The notes under the pieces were generated by a model that was given only the letters and a program-made list of their open reading frames with translations, ran no database searches and was not told where the DNA came from. From a virus, in IMG/VR virus record IMGVR_UViG_3300023223_000475, positions 1 to 24,285 of that record: 24,285 bases of DNA; one strand, given 5' to 3'. Position numbers and translations under genes: made by a program. Below are positions 15,546 to 21,187 of the stretch, in pieces (the stretch's first letter is position 1; each line of letters starts with the position of its first letter).

Positions 15546-15580
15546 TTGACGAACGTAAAATAAAAATATATCTATGTCAA
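15546..15580. promoter_or_regulatory. Divergent, face-to-face promoter region
   Basis: Between the divergent genes at 15519 (-) and 15617 (+), TTGACG at 15546-15551 is a -35 candidate for rightward transcription, with TATATC/TATCTA at 15567-15574 as -10. A perfect TTGACA on the minus strand (15575-15580) is a -35 for leftward transcription, with only a weak TACGTT 17 bases on. The two -35 boxes form an inverted repeat and each falls near the other's predicted start site, so the promoters would overlap. The surrounding DNA is very AT-rich. The rest of the 97-base gap holds only the ribosome sites. Confidence 0.45.
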
Positions 15581-15616
15581 TATATTTTTTCATATAAAGT
15601 TTTTATAGGATTTAAA

Positions 15617-15889
15617 ATGACTCCACAACCAATAAAATTACAGAAAGCTATGGAAGATGCTCAAGGATGTTTGAATATCTGCGGAATTTCTGTTGCAAGC
15701 ATTTGCCGCAAAGCTGATATGACCGAAGCAACTTTTCATAATTGGAAAAGAACAGGAACGGGACAAGTAGAACAGATTAATAAATTTTTAAGAATAGTTA
15801 TAAAGGAAATTGATAATGCAAAATTGGGCGGAAATAACAAAAGAAAAGAAGAAAAAAAACAAGTACGGGGCCAAAAAACAGACGGTTGA
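15617..15889 (+). CDS. Small HTH DNA-binding regulator
   Basis: A 90-residue protein with TAGGAT about 8 bases before the ATG. Residues about 22-46 hold a helix-turn-helix: SVASICRKADMTEATFHNWK, with the recognition helix probably MTEATFHNWKR. The C-terminal tail is Lys-rich. It is transcribed away from the recombination operon, next to a shared control region, the classical position of a Cro/repressor-type regulator. Its 3' end overlaps the next gene by 74 bases in another frame. Which promoters it binds cannot be read from the sequence. Confidence 0.6.
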   Translation: MTPQPIKLQKAMEDAQGCLNICGISVASICRKADMTEATFHNWKRTGTGQVEQINKFLRIVIKEIDNAKLGGNNKRKEEKKQVRGQKTDG

Positions 15890-16361
15890 CAGGGAAACGT
15901 TTGCATCCAAAGGGGAATATAAGCGTTATCACATGCTCGCCACTATGGAAGGTCTTGGCGAGATTCGCGCCCTAAAACACGAAGAAACATTTCACTTCCC
16001 GAAACTCACGTCCGGGCGCTCCGGGCAAAAACTTTTTATAAAACCTGACTTTACGTATCAGTTACGAATCAAGCAACGGGGACAGCTCGTATTAAAGACG
16101 TTGGACGACGGATCAACCGCTTGGGACATTCGTCAATACTGCGAAGAACACCTTCCAGACTACGACACAAGCATGTTGTTATTCGAGCCGGTGGAAGACG
16201 GGGTCATTGACGTATGGATAAATATAGTCGAAGATTTTAAATCGCCTGTAACTTTTAAGAAAAGTGATTTCCTTTGGAAGTGGGCAATTTTAAAACATTT
16301 TTATCCGCAATATAAACAACAGGTAAGCTTTCGAGGGGGCAAAATACATGAGATGGTATAA
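15816..16361 (+). CDS. DUF1064-like (PD-(D/E)XK-type) phage protein
   Basis: I start it at ATG 15816, with AAGGAA about 9 bases upstream; a TTG at 15810 is in frame. The product has 181 residues. Residues 15-40 (NKYGAKKQTVDRETFASKGE, then YKRYHML) match the start of DUF1064, and residues 75-82 (IKPDFTYQ) and 138-143 (VEDFKS, the D-x-K pair) are the other family landmarks, which resemble nuclease motif positions. Between them lies an insert of about 55 residues that is unusual in length. These proteins are widespread in phage replication regions. Catalysis is not established. It overlaps the regulator gene by 74 bases and the next gene by 14. Confidence 0.65.
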   Translation: MQNWAEITKEKKKKNKYGAKKQTVDRETFASKGEYKRYHMLATMEGLGEIRALKHEETFHFPKLTSGRSGQKLFIKPDFTYQLRIKQRGQLVLKTLDDGSTAWDIRQYCEEHLPDYDTSMLLFEPVEDGVIDVWINIVEDFKSPVTFKKSDFLWKWAILKHFYPQYKQQVSFRGGKIHEMV

Positions 16362-17250
16362 ATCACAGGCATGTTTCGTAACTGATCCGAAGGTCGGAGT
16401 TGCTGCAAGAAAGGGCGGAGTCCCAAAATATGTAATTCTTGCACTCTTTCATATCTTGCTTTCGCGATCATGTGAAAAGAATGATCCGTCATTTTTATCG
16501 ACCGCAACGGACGAAGAAACTTTCATCATGGAGGTCGAAGAACAGACCGGCTTACTTCCCGCGTATATACGAAAGGGACTCGTCGGACTCGACGCCGTCA
16601 ACCTAATTGACCTAAAAAAACTACAGGTTTCGAAGTGGGAAGAGTACCAAAAAGACGGGACCAATAAGGATAGACAGCAACGTCACCGCGACAAACAGGG
16701 CGTAACGGACAGTAACGCGCGTAACGCTGACGTAACGGCACGTAACGCGCGTAACGGTGAACCTCCGTTACATAACGTTAAGAAGAGAGTAGATAAGAAG
16801 AGAATAGATAAGAAAGAAAAAGAACTACCTAGCGGTAGTTCCAAAAAACCCCCCAAGCAAAAGGAAATGAATCTTGATGATTGGGAAACAGAAAATACAC
16901 CATTGACTATCGAATCTCTTGATCGATGGATGCATGATAACGATCTCGACCCGAACCTTGTCAAAGAAGAGCTTGCGAATTTTCGTGATCGCTGCTATGG
17001 CAAGGGATATGCATATCTCGACTTTCGCCGAATGTTTCAAGGATGGTGCAGGTCAACCGAATACGGCCGCCCCGGCCTAAAAGCTTTTAAATTCAACCAA
17101 CCCAAAGGAAATCAACATGGAAAACAAACTTTCAACTCAGTCGGACAAGACATCATTGATAAACGAAAGCAACGAGCAAGCGAGCGGCAGACTGACGACA
17201 ACAATAATCACGATATGCCAGATGCAAAAGAAGTACGGGACAACGCCTGA
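16348..17250 (+). CDS. Replication initiator / DnaD-like protein
   Basis: A 300-residue protein with GAGGGGG about 8 bases before the ATG. The N-terminal domain (about 1-105: MRWYKSQACFVTDPKVGVAA, then LKKLQVSKWEEYQ) follows the winged-helix pattern of phage replisome-organiser proteins, which begin with a M-x-W-x-x motif and end in a W-E-x-x-Q stretch. A basic, low-complexity linker follows (about 105-172), encoded by the iteron-like repeats. The C-terminal part (about 175-250) has a DnaD/helicase-recruiting look (ELANFRDRCYGKGYAYLDFR, then MFQGWCRS). By analogy with lambda O it would bind the repeats inside its own gene and recruit the helicase loader. The last 134 bases are shared with the next gene in another frame. 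Confidence 0.65.
   Translation: MRWYKSQACFVTDPKVGVAARKGGVPKYVILALFHILLSRSCEKNDPSFLSTATDEETFIMEVEEQTGLLPAYIRKGLVGLDAVNLIDLKKLQVSKWEEYQKDGTNKDRQQRHRDKQGVTDSNARNADVTARNARNGEPPLHNVKKRVDKKRIDKKEKELPSGSSKKPPKQKEMNLDDWETENTPLTIESLDRWMHDNDLDPNLVKEELANFRDRCYGKGYAYLDFRRMFQGWCRSTEYGRPGLKAFKFNQPKGNQHGKQTFNSVGQDIIDKRKQRASERQTDDNNNHDMPDAKEVRDNA
16701..16780 (+). repeat. Iteron-like array, candidate replication origin
   Basis: The heptamer CGTAACG occurs at 16701, 16720, 16731, 16741 and 16750, with a variant AGTAACG at 16711. Spacing is 9-11 bases, close to one helical turn. Downstream lie an inverted copy (CGTTAC, 16766-16771) and a palindrome TAACGTTA (16773-16780). The array is inside the linker of the initiator-like gene, followed by a purine-rich stretch, an arrangement like lambda's origin inside gene O. 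Confidence 0.55.
16781..16812 (+). repeat. Purine-rich 15-bp tandem repeat
   Basis: Two copies of a 17-base purine-rich sequence, AGAAGAGAGTAGATAAG at 16781 and AGAAGAGAATAGATAAG at 16796, overlap with a period of 15 bases and one mismatch. They encode a five-residue repeat (KKRVD, KKRID). The position right after the iterons suits a helix-unwinding segment; this is inference. Confidence 0.5.
16822..16841 (+). repeat. 8-bp hairpin next to the iteron array
   Basis: GAACTACC (16822-16829) and GGTAGTTC (16834-16841) form a perfect 8-bp stem with a four-base loop (TAGC), inside the initiator-like coding sequence. It follows the purine-rich repeat by about 10 bases. It could be part of the origin or an mRNA structure; chance cannot be excluded. 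Confidence 0.4.
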
Positions 17251-17527
17251 AGAGCTTGAACTGAAGGAAGCGGGCTTTCAGATGATGCTTGCCGGCTATG
17301 ACATTGACGAAGTCGAAGCGGCGTTTATAAAATATTGCAAAAAACATGACGACATCCCGGCGCCGGCGAATATCATTGGAATAATTGAAAACCGCCCGGT
17401 CTATTCCGAAGCAATTTACCGACAGATTAAAGCGGACATACTTTGCCCAACAACGTTTGTCAGCAAGCAAGAGAAGCAATATCTTGAAGATTACAAGGTT
17501 TACATGCTCGGCGAGGCGGGATTATGA
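17117..17527 (+). CDS. Helicase-loader-like replication protein
   Basis: A 136-residue protein with AAAGGAAA about 6 bases before the ATG. Residues about 45-100 (PEELELKEAGFQMMLAGYDI, then DEVEAAFIKYCKKHDDIPAP and ANIIGIIE) follow a pattern common in phage replication regions: a helix with a G-F-x-x-x-L-x-x-Y/x-D stretch, an acidic helix and a P-x-P-A-x-I-I motif, as in proteins that load the replicative helicase. The first 35 residues overlap the initiator gene's C-terminal coding sequence by 134 bases in another frame. The position directly after the initiator is that of lambda P. A family call beyond that is inference. Confidence 0.5.
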   Translation: MENKLSTQSDKTSLINESNEQASGRLTTTIITICQMQKKYGTTPEELELKEAGFQMMLAGYDIDEVEAAFIKYCKKHDDIPAPANIIGIIENRPVYSEAIYRQIKADILCPTTFVSKQEKQYLEDYKVYMLGEAGL

Positions 17528-17718
17528 GCAAAGATTATTACCACGACCAGGGGCAAAGGATGTTTGCTGAATATTTTGCAGAAAAACGCGACAACAAACG
17601 GGAAGAGCTGACGCCTGAAGCGTTGGAACTTATGCGCCGAGCAAACGAAAAGGGCAAGGATGACCCGCGATATTTGAAAGAACGTGAAAGGTTAGGTTTA
17701 AATGGTACAGGAAAATGA
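17524..17718 (+). CDS. Small unknown protein (64 aa)
   Basis: The ATG overlaps the previous stop (ATGA). The protein starts MSKDYYHDQGQRMFAEYFAE, is strongly charged and helical, and has no Cys or membrane segment. It overlaps the next gene by 17 bases. No family recognised; the gene follows the replication pair and may be an accessory. Confidence 0.5.
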   Translation: MSKDYYHDQGQRMFAEYFAEKRDNKREELTPEALELMRRANEKGKDDPRYLKERERLGLNGTGK

Positions 17719-17911
17719 ATGGCTTACGACGATAACGTTTGACGGCCATGATTACAGGCTTCACAGAATGAAGCATGGAAATTGGAAAAGTTGGGGCTAT
17801 CTTGCCGCGTTAAAACCAGACGACCGAGACCGCGCCTTAAAACTTTCGTCTAAAAAACTGAATGATTTTTTGGGTCAGGTCCGGTCAGCCTTGAAGAAAG
17901 CCGATAAATAA
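17702..17911 (+). CDS. Small basic unknown protein (69 aa)
   Basis: A 69-residue protein starting within the previous gene. It begins MVQENEWLTTITFDGHDYRL, has a beta-like first half with several Trp, and ends with a basic helix (KLNDFLGQVRSALKKADK). It could bind nucleic acid, but no motif proves it. It is the last gene before a promoter-like sequence. No family recognised. Confidence 0.5.
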   Translation: MVQENEWLTTITFDGHDYRLHRMKHGNWKSWGYLAALKPDDRDRALKLSSKKLNDFLGQVRSALKKADK

Positions 17912-17918
17912 AAAAGCC

Positions 17919-17947
17919 TTGAAAGAAAAATGATTTTGGTTTACCAT
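17919..17947 (+). promoter_or_regulatory. Promoter candidate before the 17956 gene
   Basis: TTGAAA at 17919-17924 and TACCAT at 17942-17947 are spaced by 17 bases; the -35 matches five of six consensus bases and the -10 four of six. The predicted start site, about 17954, is almost at the ATG at 17956, so a transcript from it would be leaderless or nearly so. There is no ribosome site before that ATG, which is consistent. Confidence 0.4.
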
Positions 17948-17955
17948 TATCAGAC

Positions 17956-18414
17956 ATGGGCGGGACCAAAGAAGAAACAATTTCACCGACACCGGAAAGG
18001 TTAAAAAAATATGGCGGAGCTAAAAAGATCAATGGCGTTTTTAAGGTTAAAGCTACTTGCAAGCTCGATGTTTATTTTAATAATAATTGGATTGATGTTT
18101 ATCAATGGTCCGCCGGCATACAGCTATTCATGGATTGGTATTATTCAACCTACAACAACGGTTCATCAATCAGATATGACGACATGCCCCGCGGTGCGAT
18201 GGTTAATATATCAGAAAACCAGATCGACGCTACCATTCGCTACGACCGCGCAGTTAAATACCTACGGTCCCCGAACTACAAAACGATTGTTCAGGGGGTC
18301 TGTATATTCAACAGCGGCCTTAACGACTTCAGCGACAAGTGGGCGAAAGGACATGCGGCGTACGATCTTAAATCAGGACTTGACGAATTGGTCCGTCATT
18401 ATCGTATAAAATGA
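17956..18414 (+). CDS. DUF6456-like regulator candidate
   Basis: A 152-residue protein. The C-terminal 50 residues (about 103-152: YKTIVQGVCIFNSGLNDFSD, then KWAKGHAAYDLKSGLDELVR and HYRIK) resemble the DUF6456 domain of alphaproteobacterial regulators: a V-C-x-F-x-x-G-L helix, a spacer and a final L-x-x-x-L-D-x-L-x-x-H-Y helix. The N-terminal part has a basic stretch and aromatic-rich beta sequence. A role in transcription control is likely by analogy. The ATG lacks a clear ribosome site and lies almost at a predicted transcription start. The match is from memory, so the call is moderate. Confidence 0.45.
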   Translation: MGGTKEETISPTPERLKKYGGAKKINGVFKVKATCKLDVYFNNNWIDVYQWSAGIQLFMDWYYSTYNNGSSIRYDDMPRGAMVNISENQIDATIRYDRAVKYLRSPNYKTIVQGVCIFNSGLNDFSDKWAKGHAAYDLKSGLDELVRHYRIK

Positions 18415-18650
18415 GTGATAAAGCTAAAAAGAGTATAATTGACCCCGATTTAGTCAGCAAAGCTATGAACACAGTTGCCGAGCAAAACGCAAAGAAATTA
18501 GAAAAAGAATTTAATTTAAATGCAAACAGCGCCGTCGCGCGCGGAATATTTTGGATGTGGTTTTTTTGGATTATAACAGCGTTTTTTTTCGGGGGAAATC
18601 CCGACATTCACGACGCGATTTTAAAATATACACAGACCTTATCCATGTAA
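18411..18650 (+). CDS. Small membrane protein (79 aa)
   Basis: The ATG overlaps the previous stop (ATGA). The first 45 residues are charged and helical; residues about 46-62 form one transmembrane segment rich in Trp and Phe (IFWMWFFWIITAFFFGG), followed by a short polar tail. No family recognised. The high aromatic content at the membrane is unusual but not diagnostic. Confidence 0.5.
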   Translation: MSDKAKKSIIDPDLVSKAMNTVAEQNAKKLEKEFNLNANSAVARGIFWMWFFWIITAFFFGGNPDIHDAILKYTQTLSM

Positions 18651-18676
18651 CGTAACGCGATTGGGACGCGTTTATT

Positions 18677-18862
18677 ATGGCTGAAGAACACACGGGCGAT
18701 TGTTCTATGTATAGATATCAGGACGGGCAAAAGATTTACGAGAATGATGTTATGATCGGCGACATCGTTTGTTGCGGTCACGGGTGTTACAAGGTCGTTG
18801 ACAAGATACCCACCGACGACGGATATTGGGAACTTGATCTTGAACCTGTAAAAACTCATTGA
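18677..18862 (+). CDS. Small Cys-containing protein (61 aa)
   Basis: A 61-residue acidic protein with Cys at about 9, 32, 33 and 37 (CSMY, then DIVCCGHGCYKVVDK), which might bind a metal. The ribosome site is weak (GGGACG about 12 bases upstream). The protein begins MAEEHTGDCSMYRYQDGQKI. It ends just before a strong promoter. No family recognised. Confidence 0.5.
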   Translation: MAEEHTGDCSMYRYQDGQKIYENDVMIGDIVCCGHGCYKVVDKIPTDDGYWELDLEPVKTH

Positions 18863-18886
18863 CAGTCTGAAATAACATGTTATAAC
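18859..18886 (+). promoter_or_regulatory. Strong sigma70-type promoter with extended -10
   Basis: TTGACA at 18859-18864, a 16-base spacer, and TATAAC at 18881-18886 preceded by TGT (extended -10). The -35 is a perfect consensus and the -10 matches five of six. The predicted start is about 18893, 25 bases before the HTH gene at 18918. This is one of the two best promoters in the window. Confidence 0.65.
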
Positions 18887-18917
18887 TAATTCATATTAAT
18901 CGACCCAAAGAAGATTT

Positions 18918-19094
18918 ATGACAATAATAGAATTTAAAGAGTGGAAGGAACGACTTTGTTTGACGAATGAAGCTGCCGCCCGCGAGCTAGGTGTGACCTT
19001 AAGCACAATTTATCGTTGGCAGACGGACAGGTCATTAATTCCGAAGCGTGTCCAATTAGCTTGTAAACAGATTGAGGATGAACATTGTAAATAG
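18918..19094 (+). CDS. Small HTH regulator (58 aa)
   Basis: A 58-residue gene directly behind a strong promoter. Residues about 15-40 form a helix-turn-helix: LTNEAAARELGVTLSTIYRW, with the second helix TLSTIYRWQ and the turn at GV. The remainder is a short basic and Cys-containing helix (KRVQLACKQIEDEHCK). It resembles compact Cro-like proteins. A palindromic pair of repeats lies immediately after the stop. It probably controls early transcription. AAAGAAG about 6 bases upstream is a fair ribosome site. Confidence 0.6.
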   Translation: MTIIEFKEWKERLCLTNEAAARELGVTLSTIYRWQTDRSLIPKRVQLACKQIEDEHCK

Positions 19095-19133
19095 TCGGGC
19101 CGACGCCCCAAAGAAATATGTCGGTCCGGCGCC
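19094..19133 (+). repeat. Paired operator-like repeats
   Basis: Two 14-base near-copies, GTCGGGCCGACGCC at 19094-19107 and GTCGGTCCGGCGCC at 19120-19133, differ at two positions and are 26 bases apart, about 2.5 helical turns. The first contains a perfect 5-1-5 palindrome (GTCGG-G-CCGAC). They lie between the small HTH gene and the metallopeptidase gene. Operator use is inference. Confidence 0.4.
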
Positions 19134-19145
19134 AAGGGAAAGAAT

Positions 19146-19499
19146 ATGACAAAAATCAAAGTAGGATGTACAACTTTCACGGTGGTTCGTGTTTATATGC
19201 ACGACAAGTACGGCCTTTGTGACCGGGCCGAACAGACGATCACCATTTCAAACGATATTTCTTACGAAAAGTCAGTCTCGGTACTATTGCATGAAATGAT
19301 TCACGCTATATATGGCGAAACGGGCATGAAAGAGGGCGACACACCGCCGAACGAAGAACAAGTTTGCGTCGCGGTCGGGAATGGTCTTGCACAAATATTA
19401 ACGGACGCCGACCTTTTAAACGAAAGTAAGGTGCGAAAGGTTTTATCGACACCGCTCAGAAAGTCAAGGCTCGTCCCAAAAAGTCGCCACAAAGATTAA
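19146..19499 (+). CDS. HExxH metallopeptidase-like protein
   Basis: A 117-residue protein with AAGGGAAAG before the ATG. The zinc motif H49-E50-M-I-H53 lies in VSVLLHEMIHAIYGE; the Glu pair at about 70-71 (NEEQVCVAV) could supply the third ligand, as in compact phage gluzincin-type or ImmA/IrrE-like peptidases. ImmA-type proteases cut repressors, and the gene is placed two positions after a regulator; this is suggestive only. The C-terminus is basic. Whether it is an active protease is not shown. Confidence 0.55.
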   Translation: MTKIKVGCTTFTVVRVYMHDKYGLCDRAEQTITISNDISYEKSVSVLLHEMIHAIYGETGMKEGDTPPNEEQVCVAVGNGLAQILTDADLLNESKVRKVLSTPLRKSRLVPKSRHKD

Positions 19500-19525
19500 C
19501 CATTTATTAACCAAAGGAAAAAAGC

Positions 19526-20617
19526 ATGGAAGCAGCACAAAAACAAGAAATTTTACCACCGGAAGAACAAATTCACCTACCGACGACCGTCGATTATGAC
19601 ATCACGAACGAGGCGATCGCGGAATTGGCCGATAAATACACCGATATGTCGGCAGATACTACGGAAGGTTATCAGGAAGTTACAAAGGGGATCGCAGAAA
19701 TGCGGGGACTACGGATCAAGGTCGAAGACGCCCGGAAGGAGAAAGGCGGAGAAGCGCGGGAATATGTGAAGCTTGTCAATGAAGAGGCGAAGCGCATTAC
19801 CGAGTTAATGGCGCCGATTGAAACAGACCTAAAGGTCACGAAAAAGGTTGTCGACGACGAAAAAGAGAAAATAAAAGCGGAGGAAGCCCGCATTGAACAG
19901 AAACGCGTCGACAATCACCTTAACAACATCAGCGCGATTGCGCAAATTCCCGTCAATATGATCGGTAAACCGCTGGACGACATATGTGTCATGCTGTTAG
20001 AACTTCAGGAAAGGGTCATCGACGAATCATATGAAGAGTTTGCCGTCAGGGCCGGACAAGCCCGTCAGGACTCGATTAAAAAGCTTGAGGTTATGAAGAA
20101 CGAGAAGCTTGAAGCAGAAAAAGAAGCTGAACGTCAAAAGATATTGGCTGAAGCAAGAGAGAAAGCCGCCAAGCTTGAACAAGAAAAGTTGGCTGAAGAG
20201 CGCGCAAAGTTAGATAAAGAGCGTCAGGAGTTACAGGAGCGAGAAGAAAAACGTCTTGAAGAACAAAGAGTCGCTAACGAAAAACGGGAAAAAGAAGTCC
20301 AAGCTGAGCGTGAGAAGCTCGAAAAAGATAAACTTGAAGTCGAGGAAATGCGGAAAGCTAACGAGGAAGAGGCAAAAGCGAACGCCGAGAAACAAAAGGT
20401 TGAAGCGGAAAAAACAATCAAACAGAATCAGGAAAGGCCCGCGCTCGGCAAGCCTATGCCCGAAGGCAGGCCCGAAACAATCGCGGAAGGAAGAAAAATG
20501 ACGAATATCGAAATGATTACCGTTAAAATATATGACTTGTTGACCGAGGAATCGCATAGGCCATTTGAAATTAATACTTTGGATAGCGAAATCAACATAA
20601 CTTTTGAAGAGGTTTAA
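19526..20617 (+). CDS. Long coiled-coil phage protein (DUF1351-like)
   Basis: A 363-residue protein with an AAAGGAAAAA ribosome site. Residues about 25-150 hold a folded helical start (AELADKYTDMSADTTEGYQE, then MRGLRIKVEDARKEKGGEAR) resembling DUF1351-type proteins of phage recombination and replication regions. Residues about 185-300 form an unbroken, heptad-like Glu/Lys/Arg-rich coiled coil. A Pro/Gly hinge (PALGKPMPEGRPET) precedes a small C-terminal part. Such proteins are often next to nucleases or SSB. The role is unknown; it probably scaffolds a DNA-processing complex. Confidence 0.55.
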   Translation: MEAAQKQEILPPEEQIHLPTTVDYDITNEAIAELADKYTDMSADTTEGYQEVTKGIAEMRGLRIKVEDARKEKGGEAREYVKLVNEEAKRITELMAPIETDLKVTKKVVDDEKEKIKAEEARIEQKRVDNHLNNISAIAQIPVNMIGKPLDDICVMLLELQERVIDESYEEFAVRAGQARQDSIKKLEVMKNEKLEAEKEAERQKILAEAREKAAKLEQEKLAEERAKLDKERQELQEREEKRLEEQRVANEKREKEVQAEREKLEKDKLEVEEMRKANEEEAKANAEKQKVEAEKTIKQNQERPALGKPMPEGRPETIAEGRKMTNIEMITVKIYDLLTEESHRPFEINTLDSEINITFEEV

Positions 20618-20626
20618 AAGAATAAA

Positions 20627-20920
20627 ATGAAACAAATATTAATTATTATAGGATTGTTGGCATTACTACCAATTATGATGCTTTGCGAAGGCTTTACGCT
20701 TTATACGCTATGGAATTGGTTCGCGGTCCCGATTGGTTGGCCTACCTTGTCAATACCTGTGATCATGGGACTTGGAATTATATTCAGAACTTTTAATTAT
20801 AAACAGGGCGATAAGCCGCTAAAACAAAACAAGGAAGAGGCGTTTCAAAATATTGGATTGTATTTTGTAAGGCTGTTATTTACCTTGTTAATTGGCTGGA
20901 TTTTAACGTTATTTATATAA
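20627..20920 (+). CDS. Small multi-pass membrane protein (97 aa)
   Basis: A 97-residue protein with three hydrophobic segments at about 3-25 (ILIIIGLLALLPIMMLCEGF), 36-55 (IGWPTLSIPVIMGLGIIF) and 76-97 (IGLYFVRLLFTLLIGWILTL). A basic loop lies between the second and third. No family recognised. The start is 9 bases after the previous stop; AAAAG provides a weak ribosome site. It might be an inner-membrane factor affecting superinfection or host physiology, which is speculation. Confidence 0.5.
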   Translation: MKQILIIIGLLALLPIMMLCEGFTLYTLWNWFAVPIGWPTLSIPVIMGLGIIFRTFNYKQGDKPLKQNKEEAFQNIGLYFVRLLFTLLIGWILTLFI

Positions 20921-20921
20921 G

Positions 20922-21098
20922 ATGAGCCATTTCGATTGTTATTTAAAGAAAGCCTCAACCGCGCGCCTAGAGCGTGAAGCGAGTAGAAAGAAGACTACAC
21001 TTGCGGAACTACGGTCAAAGGTGACGAAATTGGAATACGGATTGTTTAAAATGAACCGTGAGCTTGCTAAAAGAAAGGCTTGCGAATCAACGGAATAG
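20922..21098 (+). CDS. Small basic coiled-coil protein (58 aa)
   Basis: A 58-residue frame starting one base after the previous stop. The product begins MSHFDCYLKKASTARLEREA and continues as a strongly basic helix with heptad-like Leu spacing (TLAELRSKVTKLEYGLFKMN). It has no membrane segment. Spacing and codon character support a real gene. It ends at the edge of a structured leader. No family recognised. Confidence 0.5.
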   Translation: MSHFDCYLKKASTARLEREASRKKTTLAELRSKVTKLEYGLFKMNRELAKRKACESTE

Positions 21099-21168
21099 GT
21101 GACGGTTATTTATGGTCGCATGGTGTGACCGATATGTTTCATATATTTATATTAGGGTGGCCGTCACC
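21098..21168 (+). promoter_or_regulatory. Structured leader before the 21188 gene
   Basis: GGTGACGG at 21098-21105 and CCGTCACC at 21161-21168 form a perfect 8-bp inverted repeat around 55 bases. Inside, GGTCGCA (21114-21120) and TGTGACC (21124-21130) form a 7-bp hairpin with a three-base loop and one G-U pair. The element ends about 10 bases before the ribosome site of the next gene. It could regulate translation or be a small RNA. Confidence 0.4.
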
Positions 21169-21187
21169 TTGTTTAAAAGGAAAGAAA

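Noticed and set aside
16690-16790. CRISPR-like or transposon-end reading of the CGTAACG array
   Set aside because: Repeat units are 7 bases with 2-4 base spacers and lie in a coding frame, unlike CRISPR repeats or insertion-sequence ends.
18011-18409. Plus-strand 132-codon frame with a hydrophobic start inside the 17956 gene
   Set aside because: It is a shifted reading of the regulator-like gene; the hydrophobic stretch comes from frame shift and the rest is low-quality sequence. The main frame has stop-start overlap with the next gene.
20224-20635. Ser/Phe-rich minus-strand frames opposite the coiled-coil gene
   Set aside because: They are the complement of a Glu/Lys-rich coiled coil, which always gives Phe/Ser-rich shadow frames.
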